Positions 1 to 5,720 of a stretch of DNA of 5,720 nt are shown here, in pieces. Position 1 is the stretch's first letter; each line of letters starts with the position of its first letter. The notes below the pieces were generated by a model. That model was not told where the DNA came from and made no database searches. It saw nothing but the letters and a program-made list of their open reading frames with translations. This DNA comes from Dehalococcoidales bacterium (lineage in GTDB: Bacteria > Chloroflexota > Dehalococcoidia > Dehalococcoidales > RBG-16-60-22), in NCBI GenBank assembly GCA_016926115.1, contig JAFGPF010000073.1, positions 1-5,720 of the forward strand, given 5' to 3'. The translations under genes and the position numbers were made by a program.

Positions 1-1
1 A

Positions 2-87
2 TGGTGCCGAGGGGGAGAGTTGAACTCCCACGCCCTTACGGACACTACGCCCTGAACGTAGCGCGTCTGCCATTCCGCCACCTCGGC
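2..87 (-). tRNA. tRNA-Leu (anticodon CAG), complete with encoded CCA
   Basis: Reading the minus strand from 87 to 2 gives a complete class II tRNA cloverleaf of 86 nt. The seven-pair acceptor stem is GCCGAGG (81-87) with CCTCGGC (6-12), followed by discriminator A and an encoded CCA (2-5). The anticodon stem CTACG/CGTAG (57-61 with 45-49) encloses loop TTCAGGG (50-56), placing anticodon CAG at 52-54. The T arm is GGGAG-TTCAACT-CTCCC (13-29). A long variable arm of about 15 nt (30-44) with its own short stem, and the TGGCGGAATGG start of the D region, are typical of bacterial tRNA-Leu. It decodes CUG. It is the last gene in the window and has its own promoter just upstream, so it need not depend on read-through from the CoA-transferase gene. 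Confidence 0.97.
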
Positions 88-104
88 ACGGGTGACAACT
101 CTTT

Positions 105-133
105 ATTGTAGCAACAAAGAGGCTGCTTTTCAA
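105..133 (-). promoter_or_regulatory. Sigma70-type promoter for the tRNA-Leu gene
   Basis: On the minus strand the -35 box TTGAAA (128-133) and the -10 box TACAAT (105-110) are separated by exactly 17 nt (111-127). Both boxes are close to the TTGACA/TATAAT consensus. A start site 6-8 nt past the -10 box would fall near 98, giving a leader of about 11 nt before the mature tRNA 5' end at 87. The sequence and geometry are seen directly; promoter activity is inferred. Confidence 0.72.
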
Positions 134-152
134 GATTTGAATACAGATTTGT

Positions 153-185
153 GGAAGAAAGAGAAGAGGGGCTGGCGCCCCTCTT
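153..185 (-). terminator. Probable rho-independent terminator of the CoA-transferase gene
   Basis: A perfect 9-bp stem, AAGAGGGGC (164-172) with GCCCCTCTT (177-185), closes a 4-nt loop. It begins 33 bases past the CoA-transferase stop codon. On the minus strand the hairpin is followed by CTCTTTCTTCC, which is pyrimidine-rich but not a clean T tract, so termination may be partial. It sits just upstream of the tRNA promoter, where a boundary between transcription units would be expected. Confidence 0.55.
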
Positions 186-218
186 GAACTCTCCAATTTG
201 TCTTACGCGCTTTAAGGA

Positions 219-1544
219 TTAGGGCCAGTACAGCTTCTGGGCTTCCTTCTTAAGGTCGGCGCGGAAGTCCGGGTGGGCGATGGCGATAAGCTCCTCCGTC
301 CTCTGGCGTTGCGTCTTGCCCTTGATATGGGCGATTCCGTACTCGGTGATGACGTAATCGCTGATGGTGCGCGGCACGGTAACAATCGTACCCTCGGCGA
401 GCAGGGGAGTGATGCGGGAGAGTCGTTTCTCGCCGCTGCCGGCCGTGGAGGTCATCACGGTGATGCTGCGGCCTCCCCTGGAGAGGAAGGAGCCGATGGC
501 GAAGGACGTCTGGCCTCCGGCGCCGCTGATAACGCGCGGGCCGATGGACTCGGCGGCAATCTGCCCGGCGAAGTCGACACTGACGGCGCTGTTGATGGCC
601 ACCATATTGTCGTTCATGGCAATCGTACGTACGTCCAGGCAGTATTCGGCGCTGTATAGCTCGAAAGCCGGGTTCATATTAACGAAGTCCATGTCTTCCT
701 TGGAGCCGCCGCCGCAGGCGGTAGCGACAGCTTTGCCGGTATGGAGGTTCTTGCGGCTGCCGTTAACGATGCCTTTGCGTATCAGCGGTATGATACCCCT
801 GGGTGTGGTCTCGGAATGCCACCCCAGGTCTTTATAACTTTCAAAAGTGCCCAGTGTGCAGCACCATTCGCTGGTGGAGCCGACACCAACCTGCAGGCAG
901 TCGCCGTCTTTGATAAGCTCGGACACAAAACCGGCGATTTTCTTTTCCGCTTCACCGGCTTCCACGTTCTTGCGGCCCAGCAGGTCGGTTCCGCCGGGCT
1001 GTTTACCGGACGGGGTGTGCTCGACAAAGTAGTCTATCTCGGAAACATGTATGAAGTTATCGCCGTAGGTCCTGATAAGGTTTTTGTTGACCTCGGCGAG
1101 GACGCACTTGGCATTCCTGCACTCGGATTTCTTGGTCCAGACCGAGGCGCCGAAACTGCAATAGCCATGGTCGTCGGGTGTCGATAGCTCTATCATCACG
1201 ACATCGGCAGGGCCGCGGTCCGGTTCCTCGAAGACGAATCCGAGCTGTCCGATGGCCAGGTCGCAACGTCTCTCGGCGATTATCTGCCGGACGATGGGCA
1301 GCGGGAAGCCGACTTCTATCTTGAAGGACATCTCGAAGACGGGGTCGTACCAGCCGAAGTCCCGTCCCGGCGTGCGCAGCGAGAGCAGCACGTTCTCTAT
1401 CTCTCCCAGTCGACCCGCCAGCGCCAGTCCCAGGGCCTGGGGTTCGTTCCCCTGCACGAAGCAGACGCGGTCGCCGGACTTGATAACGCTGACGGCTTCC
1501 TCCGGCGTCACCAGCTTTTTCTTGTATTCCTCTTGCCAGCTCAT
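219..1544 (-). CDS. Acetyl-CoA hydrolase/CoA-transferase family protein (4-hydroxybutyrate CoA-transferase-like)
   Basis: This 441-residue cytoplasmic protein belongs to the family that moves CoA between acyl groups through a glutamyl-CoA thioester, which includes 4-hydroxybutyrate, acetate and butyrate CoA-transferases and acetyl-CoA hydrolases. The length matches the family. The N-terminal domain (about residues 8-190) contains PEEAVSVIKSGDRV, the GYCSFGASV segment (127-135) and the AEVNKN...SEIDYFVE region (150-175). The C-terminal domain (about 195-435) contains LGWHSE, with E245 as the expected catalytic glutamate, then AINSAVSVDFAGQ (316-328), SGAGGQTSF (340-348), VITEYGIAHIKGK (398-410) and IAHPDFR (422-428). 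One oddity is that the usual GIGAIP-type stretch before the catalytic loop reads GVGSTSEWC (220-228), so the acyl pocket may differ from studied enzymes. The start is supported by AGAGAGG (1551-1557) six bases upstream of the ATG. A repeat and a terminator separate it from the upstream genes. The substrate cannot be read from sequence; an acid from the neighbouring pathway is inferred. Confidence 0.92.
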   Translation of the reverse strand: MSWQEEYKKKLVTPEEAVSVIKSGDRVCFVQGNEPQALGLALAGRLGEIENVLLSLRTPGRDFGWYDPVFEMSFKIEVGFPLPIVRQIIAERRCDLAIGQLGFVFEEPDRGPADVVMIELSTPDDHGYCSFGASVWTKKSECRNAKCVLAEVNKNLIRTYGDNFIHVSEIDYFVEHTPSGKQPGGTDLLGRKNVEAGEAEKKIAGFVSELIKDGDCLQVGVGSTSEWCCTLGTFESYKDLGWHSETTPRGIIPLIRKGIVNGSRKNLHTGKAVATACGGGSKEDMDFVNMNPAFELYSAEYCLDVRTIAMNDNMVAINSAVSVDFAGQIAAESIGPRVISGAGGQTSFAIGSFLSRGGRSITVMTSTAGSGEKRLSRITPLLAEGTIVTVPRTISDYVITEYGIAHIKGKTQRQRTEELIAIAHPDFRADLKKEAQKLYWP

Positions 1545-1561
1545 AGCATACCTCTCTGTTT

Positions 1562-1632
1562 GTCATTCCCGCGCAGGCGGGAATCCAGAGGTGGGGCAAA
1601 GGGGACCGGATTCCGGCTTCCGCCGGAATGAC
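1562..1632. repeat. 71-bp double-hairpin palindromic repeat (REP/MITE-like)
   Basis: The element is bounded by the inverted ends GTCATTCC (1562-1569) and GGAATGAC (1625-1632). Each half is also a hairpin: ATTCCCGC/GCGGGAAT (1565-1572 with 1577-1584, loop GCAG) and ATTCCGGC/GCCGGAAT (1610-1617 with 1622-1629, loop TTCC). Read outward-in, the two halves are diverged copies of one unit. They differ at one stem position by a compensating C-G to G-C swap, so pairing is kept. The GTCATTCC...GGAATCC unit resembles short palindromic repeats scattered through many bacterial genomes. It carries no coding capacity and is presumably mobilised in trans, if at all. It ends only 4 bases before the ribosome binding site of the CoA-transferase gene. 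Confidence 0.75.
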
Positions 1633-1640
1633 GCGTATTT

Positions 1641-1670
1641 TATTTACTTCTGAAGAAGCTTCATATTCAA
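1641..1670 (-). promoter_or_regulatory. Weak candidate promoter for the CoA-transferase gene
   Basis: On the minus strand TTGAAT (1665-1670) is followed 18 nt later by TAAATA (1641-1646), or 17 nt later by GTAAAT (1642-1647). The interval is AT-rich and lies between the terminator of the upstream operon and the palindromic repeat, where a new promoter would be expected. The -10 match is poor and the -35 box overlaps the terminator's T tract, so this is only a positional suggestion. If it is used, the transcript would have a 5' leader of about 90 nt containing both repeat hairpins. Confidence 0.28.
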
Positions 1671-1717
1671 AAAGGTCGGGGAGGGGGAGACAGAATGTGT
1701 CTCGCATCCCCTCCCCG
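1669..1717 (-). terminator. Strong rho-independent terminator after the oxidoreductase gene
   Basis: A perfect 10-bp outer stem, CGGGGAGGGG (1677-1686) with CCCCTCCCCG (1708-1717), continues through a 4-nt bulge (1704-1707) into a 6-bp inner stem, GAGACA (1687-1692) with TGTCTC (1698-1703). On the minus strand the stem is followed by ACC and five T residues (1669-1673). It starts 33 bases past the stop codon of the large oxidoreductase and is on the correct strand to end that operon. It therefore separates the oxidoreductase gene from the CoA-transferase gene. Confidence 0.8.
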
Positions 1718-1750
1718 AATCCTAAGGCTCAGGTTCCAGTATATCGGCTC

Positions 1751-4444
1751 TTAGTATCTGACAGCCGAGCACCGGCAGGTCAGGCAGCGCCTGGCCTCGG
1801 TAACGCAGGTCTCTTTATCCTTAAAGCCGAGGTTGATTTCTTTGAAGTTGCCCTTCCGCTTGGCAGCCGCGAGAGATTCTGTTCCGCAGCGGTCTTCCTT
1901 CTTGTATTCCCTCAAGTGGAACTGGAAGGCCGGCTCCTCGATATCCGCGAGGGTTGCCTCCGGCGGTGCAGGCGGGAGGTCGACGCCGCGCAGATAGCAA
2001 TCGATGGCTACGGCGGCGTTCTTAGCGTCTGCCATCGCCTCTATCATCAGACCCTGGCCGCGGGCGACGTCGCCGCCGGCGTAAATACCGGCGACACTGG
2101 TCGCCATACTGCGGTCGGCAGCGGCGATTGCGCCTCTCTTGGTGGTCTTTATCTTGCTGTCCTTCATGAAGGAGAGGTCTACCCTCTGGCCGATGGCAGT
2201 GATAACCATGTCGGCGTCGATGGTCTTGGTCTCTTTCTCGTTGTAGACGGGCGAGAACGCGCCGGTCTTGGTATAGCATGAGGTGCATCGTTTCAATTCG
2301 ACGCCCTTGACCTTGCCGCCGCTGGCGAGAATCTGCTTGGGACCCCAGCTCATGTCGACCTTGATGCCTTCATCGATAGCCTGTTGAATCTCTTCTTCCT
2401 GGGCGGGCATTTCCTCGGGGCTGCACTCAAGGCAGACCACCTGGACGCTCCCGGCACCGAGTCGCAGGGCGCAGGTAGCGGCGTCCATGGCGACGCTGCC
2501 GCCACCGACGACGACTACTTTCTTGCCGACGGCCGGTTTCTTGCCGCTGTTGACGTCTTTCAGGAAAGCCAGCGCCTGGATGACACCGGTGGAATCTTCA
2601 CCGGCTACGTTGAGCTTGGCGCTGTTCTGGGCGCCCACCGCGACGAAAACGGCGCTGTAGCCCTTCTTCTTGAGGTCTTCAGGGTTCTTCACGGCACTGT
2701 TGGTCTTGATTTCCACGCCCATCTTCTTGATGGTGTCGATTTCCCACTTGACTACCTTGCGGGGCAGGCGGTGTTCCGGGACGCCGTAGGTCATCATGCC
2801 GCCGGTACTGGCGGCAGCCTCGAAGACGGTAACGCCGTAGCCCTTCTTAGCCAGGAAGTAGGCGGCGGTCAGTCCGGCGGGGCCGGAACCGACGATGGCA
2901 ACCTTTTCCTTCCTGGTGCCGGCGCATTTCTCCGGCAGGCACTGATTCTTCAGATAGTCGGGAAGGCCTTCGTTCATGACGGAGTCGGCCACGAAGCGCT
3001 TGATATCGTTGATGGCGATGGGGTCGTCCAACTTGCCGCGATTGCATTCCGCTTCGCAGGGGTGCGGGCACACGCGCCCGAGCACGCCCGGGAAGGGGGT
3101 GTACTGCTTCAGGTAGCGGTAGGACTCGCCCATGTAACCACGGGAAGCCATCAGCACGTAGGCGTTGATGTCCAATCCGGCCGGGCAGGTGTTCTGGCAG
3201 GGGGGCATGAATGGCTCGGGCAGCGGCCGGAGTGTGAGGGCATTAGCGGTTGAGTTATATTTCGGGTCGTACTTCTCGCGGCCGATGTTCGGATTGACCG
3301 CGCATCGTATAGCCAGACCGCGGTTGAACCGCGCCAGGCAGACGTTACAGCGCAGGCAGCGGTTGACTTCGTCGACTTTGCCCTCTTCCCACTTGCGCGG
3401 GGTGCGCTGGTCGGCGACGAGCTGGCGGCCCATGGTGATGGCGTCGGCCCAGCCGTTGCGGAGTACTTCCTCGGCCAGATACGGGTCGTGCTGGCCGGGG
3501 ACGATTAGGGGTATCTTGAGTTCTTTCTTAAAATTCTTGGCGTGCTCGATAAAGCAGAACGGGTCCTGGGGGAAGAACCATTTCCTGGCTTCGTAGGAGC
3601 CGTCGGAAAGGTGGATGTAGCTAGCGCCCAGTTCCTCGCACCACTTGGCGACCTGTATCAGCTCTTCCTCGTGGATGGCGCCGGGCATATGCTCGTCGCC
3701 GCTGAGGCGGATACCGAGACAGAAGTCCGGGCCGACACGGCGCCGGGCGCTGACCAGCAGGTTCCTCAGGAAGCGGAAGCGGTTCTCCAGCGAGCCGCCG
3801 TAAAGGTCGTTGCGCTGGTTGGAGCGCGGCGACAGGAATTCATGGATAAGGTAGCCGTGCGGGCTGTGGAACTCGACGGCATCAAAGCCGCAAATCCTGG
3901 CGCCGGCGACGGCATCCGCGAACGTCCTTTCCATGTAGTCGATTTCTTCAATGGTAAGCACCTTGGGTACGGTGGTACCGCCCATCGTCTGCGCCTTGGT
4001 CTCGTAGCCGCGGGGCATGATTCTCTGTTCGTAGTCCTGCGGTCTTTCGGACGGAATGGCTGACGGCGCTGCCGGAGTCTCACCGGAGAGGCGACCGGAA
4101 CCCTGTCTGCCGAAACTGGGGGTAATCTGGATGAACGCCTTGGGTCCCATTTGCTTCATGGCTTCCGCCAGGTTGGACATGCCCTCGTAATAGGCACGGC
4201 CGCTGATACGCGGATTGCCGAAGCTGGTGGTCTTGGCGCCCCAGTCGGTGGCGAAGGTACATTCGATGGTGATGAATCCGGCGCCACCTTCACAACGGGC
4301 GGCGTAGGAGTACAGGCACTCTTCTGTGATGTACCCGTTTATATCAGCGCCGCCGGTGGTGGTACAAGAACCGCCGATTCTGTTCTTGATCTCTAGCGGC
4401 CCAAGTTTGATAGGCGAAAATAGTATCGGGAATTCAGTGGACAT
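1751..4444 (-). CDS. Fused Old Yellow Enzyme-type / GltD-like FMN-FAD-iron-sulfur oxidoreductase
   Basis: This 897-residue enzyme joins two redox modules. Residues 1-355 form an Old Yellow Enzyme/dienoyl-CoA reductase/trimethylamine dehydrogenase-type FMN barrel. It starts LFSPIKLGPLEIKNR, has T29 at the OYE flavin-tuning position (counted from NR), a likely substrate triad H193/H196/Y198 in HSPHGYL, the YGGSLENR signature (215-222) and the phosphate-binding GR at 339-340. Next is a CxxCxxCx11C motif (C363, C366, C369, C381) for one [4Fe-4S] cluster, with trimethylamine-dehydrogenase-like spacing. Residues 411-505 are a GltD/dihydropyrimidine-dehydrogenase-type iron-sulfur domain (C416, C420, C459, C463, C467). 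Residues 513-822 are an FAD/NAD(P) reductase with GSGPAG (519-524), GGGSVAMD (647-654) and AGGD (789-792). A tail ends in a C880...C887xxC890xC892 motif. Electrons probably flow from NAD(P)H through FAD and Fe-S to FMN and an enoyl- or enoate-type double bond, or the reverse. The substrate is unknown. AAGGAG (4450-4455) lies 5 bases before the ATG, and the gene follows the amidohydrolase by 24 bases, so the two are probably co-transcribed. Confidence 0.93.
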   Translation of the reverse strand: MSTEFPILFSPIKLGPLEIKNRIGGSCTTTGGADINGYITEECLYSYAARCEGGAGFITIECTFATDWGAKTTSFGNPRISGRAYYEGMSNLAEAMKQMGPKAFIQITPSFGRQGSGRLSGETPAAPSAIPSERPQDYEQRIMPRGYETKAQTMGGTTVPKVLTIEEIDYMERTFADAVAGARICGFDAVEFHSPHGYLIHEFLSPRSNQRNDLYGGSLENRFRFLRNLLVSARRRVGPDFCLGIRLSGDEHMPGAIHEEELIQVAKWCEELGASYIHLSDGSYEARKWFFPQDPFCFIEHAKNFKKELKIPLIVPGQHDPYLAEEVLRNGWADAITMGRQLVADQRTPRKWEEGKVDEVNRCLRCNVCLARFNRGLAIRCAVNPNIGREKYDPKYNSTANALTLRPLPEPFMPPCQNTCPAGLDINAYVLMASRGYMGESYRYLKQYTPFPGVLGRVCPHPCEAECNRGKLDDPIAINDIKRFVADSVMNEGLPDYLKNQCLPEKCAGTRKEKVAIVGSGPAGLTAAYFLAKKGYGVTVFEAAASTGGMMTYGVPEHRLPRKVVKWEIDTIKKMGVEIKTNSAVKNPEDLKKKGYSAVFVAVGAQNSAKLNVAGEDSTGVIQALAFLKDVNSGKKPAVGKKVVVVGGGSVAMDAATCALRLGAGSVQVVCLECSPEEMPAQEEEIQQAIDEGIKVDMSWGPKQILASGGKVKGVELKRCTSCYTKTGAFSPVYNEKETKTIDADMVITAIGQRVDLSFMKDSKIKTTKRGAIAAADRSMATSVAGIYAGGDVARGQGLMIEAMADAKNAAVAIDCYLRGVDLPPAPPEATLADIEEPAFQFHLREYKKEDRCGTESLAAAKRKGNFKEINLGFKDKETCVTEARRCLTCRCSAVRY

Positions 4445-4468
4445 TTTTTCTCCTTTCCTTTCTGTTTT

Positions 4469-5512
4469 TTATTTTGCGCGTCGTTTTGACGTATCGATAT
4501 CGAGTAACTTGGCGAGATTTTCACCGAAAATCATACTCTTGATTTCGTCGGTCACCGGGGCGAAGCCGTAGCCCTTCTGCAGGTCTTCCGGCATCTCGAA
4601 AGTCCTCAGGCCTATTGTCGCTTCACGGAACAGCCCGCCGGGACCGTAGAAGTCGGTTCCCCAGACAATGCGTTCCGGACCGGCGAATTGGATAGCTTCA
4701 CCGATGATTTCGGCTAACCGCCGGGGTGCCGCCCTGTACCAGGGAATGATAAGGCTCAGGCTGATGTATACATTGGGATGGGATAAAGCTACCATGTTCA
4801 GATCATGGCAATGCGGCCAGCCGGCATGGAAAGCAACGACTTTCAAATCGTAGAAATCGTTCACAACGTCATCCAGCAGGACGGGCAGGCAGTATTTAGC
4901 CTTACCGGGAGGACACCAGCTCCAGCCGGTGTGGATGGTAACAACTACGCCCAGTTCTTCGCATCTCTTGTAGAAAGGCCATATCCTCTCGTCGTTGATG
5001 TAGGTGTCTTCCGGCGGATAGAACTTGAATATCTTGCAGCCTCTCTCCTGGGCAAGGTAATCCAGTTCCCAGAGAACGTTTTTCATGCCCCTCTTGATAA
5101 AGGGCCCCAGGTTGGGCTGAACGATGAGTCTGTCCGGGTACTTTTCTGCGGCGAGCAGCAACTGGCCGTTGGTGGACCATTTGGTGGAATAGCCCGTGGT
5201 CTCCATCATGGATTCGGGGAGAATACAGGCCATGTCCACGCCGTAGCGGTCAAGATAAATGATGAGCTGGTCTTCTTCCGCCAAGTCTGATTTTTCGGCT
5301 TTGGTTACCGGTGGTTCTTTCCAGTCCTTGGTAACATGGTGGGGGACGGCGTTGAAAGCGCGGGCGGTTTCCGCGGTGCCGTATACCCACTTCCTGTATT
5401 CGGGGAAGTAGTTGAAGTATTTCTTGTTCGCCTCGCCGCTAAGATGGCATTCGACGTCTATCTTGAAATAGTCGTCTTTTACGAATTCAGGATATTTCTT
5501 GGGTGTTGCCAT
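4469..5512 (-). CDS. Metal-dependent amidohydrolase, ACMSD-like (amidohydrolase 2) family
   Basis: This 347-residue cytoplasmic TIM-barrel protein has no signal peptide. The family (Pfam amidohydrolase 2) includes aminocarboxymuconate-semialdehyde decarboxylase, other non-oxidative aromatic acid decarboxylases, and hydratases and lactonases of aromatic breakdown. The predicted metal site is E21 and H23 in DVECHLS (after strand 1), H194 in TIHTGW, and D287 in VWGTDFYG. H229 in AFHAGWPH matches the position of the second barrel histidine that acts in catalysis in ACMSD. The family's HxH is here ExH, a variant known in some decarboxylase branches. Other family marks are YGVDMACILPES (90-101), KFYPPED (163-169) and the end IFGENLAKLL (328-337). 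AAGGAG (5520-5525) stands 7 bases before the ATG, which fixes the start. The gene lies 34 bases after the partial upstream gene and 24 before the oxidoreductase. Decarboxylation or hydrolysis of a cyclic or unsaturated acid is likely; the exact reaction cannot be assigned. Confidence 0.9.
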   Translation of the reverse strand: MATPKKYPEFVKDDYFKIDVECHLSGEANKKYFNYFPEYRKWVYGTAETARAFNAVPHHVTKDWKEPPVTKAEKSDLAEEDQLIIYLDRYGVDMACILPESMMETTGYSTKWSTNGQLLLAAEKYPDRLIVQPNLGPFIKRGMKNVLWELDYLAQERGCKIFKFYPPEDTYINDERIWPFYKRCEELGVVVTIHTGWSWCPPGKAKYCLPVLLDDVVNDFYDLKVVAFHAGWPHCHDLNMVALSHPNVYISLSLIIPWYRAAPRRLAEIIGEAIQFAGPERIVWGTDFYGPGGLFREATIGLRTFEMPEDLQKGYGFAPVTDEIKSMIFGENLAKLLDIDTSKRRAK

Positions 5513-5546
5513 ATTCTAACTCCTTACCAGAGCAAGTGCGGTGGCT

Positions 5547-5720
5547 CTATTTTTTCTTCTCCGGACGATAGCTCTTGAAGTATTTGGTGCGGTTGAGGCG
5601 CTCTTCGTATTTCTCGTGCATCTTATGGAAGGCTTCTCTCTCGCCCATGCTTTCGCGGTCGCGGATGAACATGAGTTCTTTTTCATCCTCGCTGTACTTG
5701 AGGTTGGTGCTGAAGGTGTG
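5547..5720 (-). CDS. Unrecognised protein, C-terminal 57 residues only (gene runs off the window)
   Basis: An open frame enters at the window edge (5720) and ends at a TAG (5547-5549) 34 bases upstream of the amidohydrolase start. The visible 57 residues begin HTFSTNLKYSEDEKELMF and end in YRPEKKK. They are highly charged, rich in Glu, Lys and Arg, with no cysteine or membrane segment, and look helical in the middle (about residues 11-45). Codon use resembles the neighbouring genes, and the short gap with a good ribosome binding site for the next gene suggests it is an upstream member of the same operon. I do not recognise the family from this fragment, and any function would be a guess. Confidence 0.8.
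   Translation of the reverse strand, partial: HTFSTNLKYSEDEKELMFIRDRESMGEREAFHKMHEKYEERLNRTKYFKSYRPEKKK

Noticed and set aside
2..87. tRNA-Leu as an integration site for a mobile element
   Set aside because: No second copy of the tRNA 3' end and no integrase is visible in the window; the adjacent genes look like ordinary metabolic genes.
1562..1632. CRISPR repeat or attachment site
   Set aside because: There are only two inverted units with no regularly spaced direct repeats or spacers, and there is no integrase or cas gene nearby.
1651..1663. Short inverted repeat TGAAG-AAG-CTTCA as an operator
   Set aside because: Five paired bases around a 3-nt spacer are too short to support a regulator site, and no regulator gene is in the window.
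1057..1707. A minus-strand frame of 216 codons covering the repeat and the start of the CoA-transferase in another frame
   Set aside because: Its N-terminal part translates the terminator and repeat region, and the rest is an Arg-rich frame-shifted reading of the CoA-transferase gene. Neither part resembles a protein family.
2384..3253. A 289-codon open frame on the plus strand opposite the oxidoreductase gene
   Set aside because: It lies wholly antisense to a gene with clear domain motifs, its product is a low-complexity Gly/Ala/Val/Asp-rich sequence with no recognisable motif, and such frames arise from codon bias in GC-rich genes. The other long plus-strand frames (for example 1628-2281, 3542-4063 and 4805-5290) are rejected for the same reason.
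1751..4444. Two separate genes (barrel and GltD-like) misread as one through a missed stop
   Set aside because: The reading frame is continuous with no stop, no internal ribosome binding site was apparent at the junction, and the linker around residues 382-415 flows directly between recognisable domains, so a true fusion is the simplest reading.

Overview
All genes in this window lie on the minus strand, so transcription runs from high to low coordinates. In that order they are: the 3' end of an unrecognised gene (5547-5720); a metal-dependent amidohydrolase of the ACMSD-like class (4469-5512); an 897-residue multidomain flavin and iron-sulfur oxidoreductase (1751-4444); a strong hairpin terminator; a small double-hairpin repeat; an acyl-CoA hydrolase/CoA-transferase family gene (219-1544); a second, weaker terminator-like hairpin; and a tRNA-Leu(CAG) gene with its own sigma70-type promoter. 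Coding density is high. The only gaps above 100 bases are 88-218 and 1545-1750, and both are largely accounted for by regulatory or repeat structure.

The DNA is moderately GC-rich. The tRNA encodes its CCA end, the promoter is bacterial and the ribosome binding sites are AGGAG-like, so this is a bacterium. The oxygen-sensitive chemistry implied by the large oxidoreductase (FMN, FAD and several iron-sulfur clusters) together with a CoA-transferase suggests an anaerobe that handles CoA-linked acids. The gene families and the repeat type would fit a Dehalococcoidia/Chloroflexota or deltaproteobacterial-type anaerobe, but this assignment is inference and cannot be settled from the window.

The partial gene, the amidohydrolase and the oxidoreductase are closely spaced (34 and 24 bases between genes), each with a good ribosome binding site, and look like one operon ending at the terminator at 1669-1717. 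The CoA-transferase lies behind that terminator and a 71-bp palindromic repeat, so it is probably a separate unit, though it may belong to the same pathway. A plausible but unproven reading is catabolism of an aromatic, alicyclic or unsaturated acid: CoA-transferase activation of an acid, reduction of an enoyl- or dienoyl-type double bond by the oxidoreductase, and a decarboxylation or C-C/C-N hydrolysis step by the amidohydrolase.

The most distinctive item is the large oxidoreductase. It has an Old Yellow Enzyme/trimethylamine-dehydrogenase-type barrel with its own [4Fe-4S] motif. In place of the usual direct join to an FAD/NAD domain, it continues into a full GltD/dihydropyrimidine-dehydrogenase-like module with further cysteine motifs and a cysteine-rich tail. 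I see no phage, CRISPR, transposase or defence system here.
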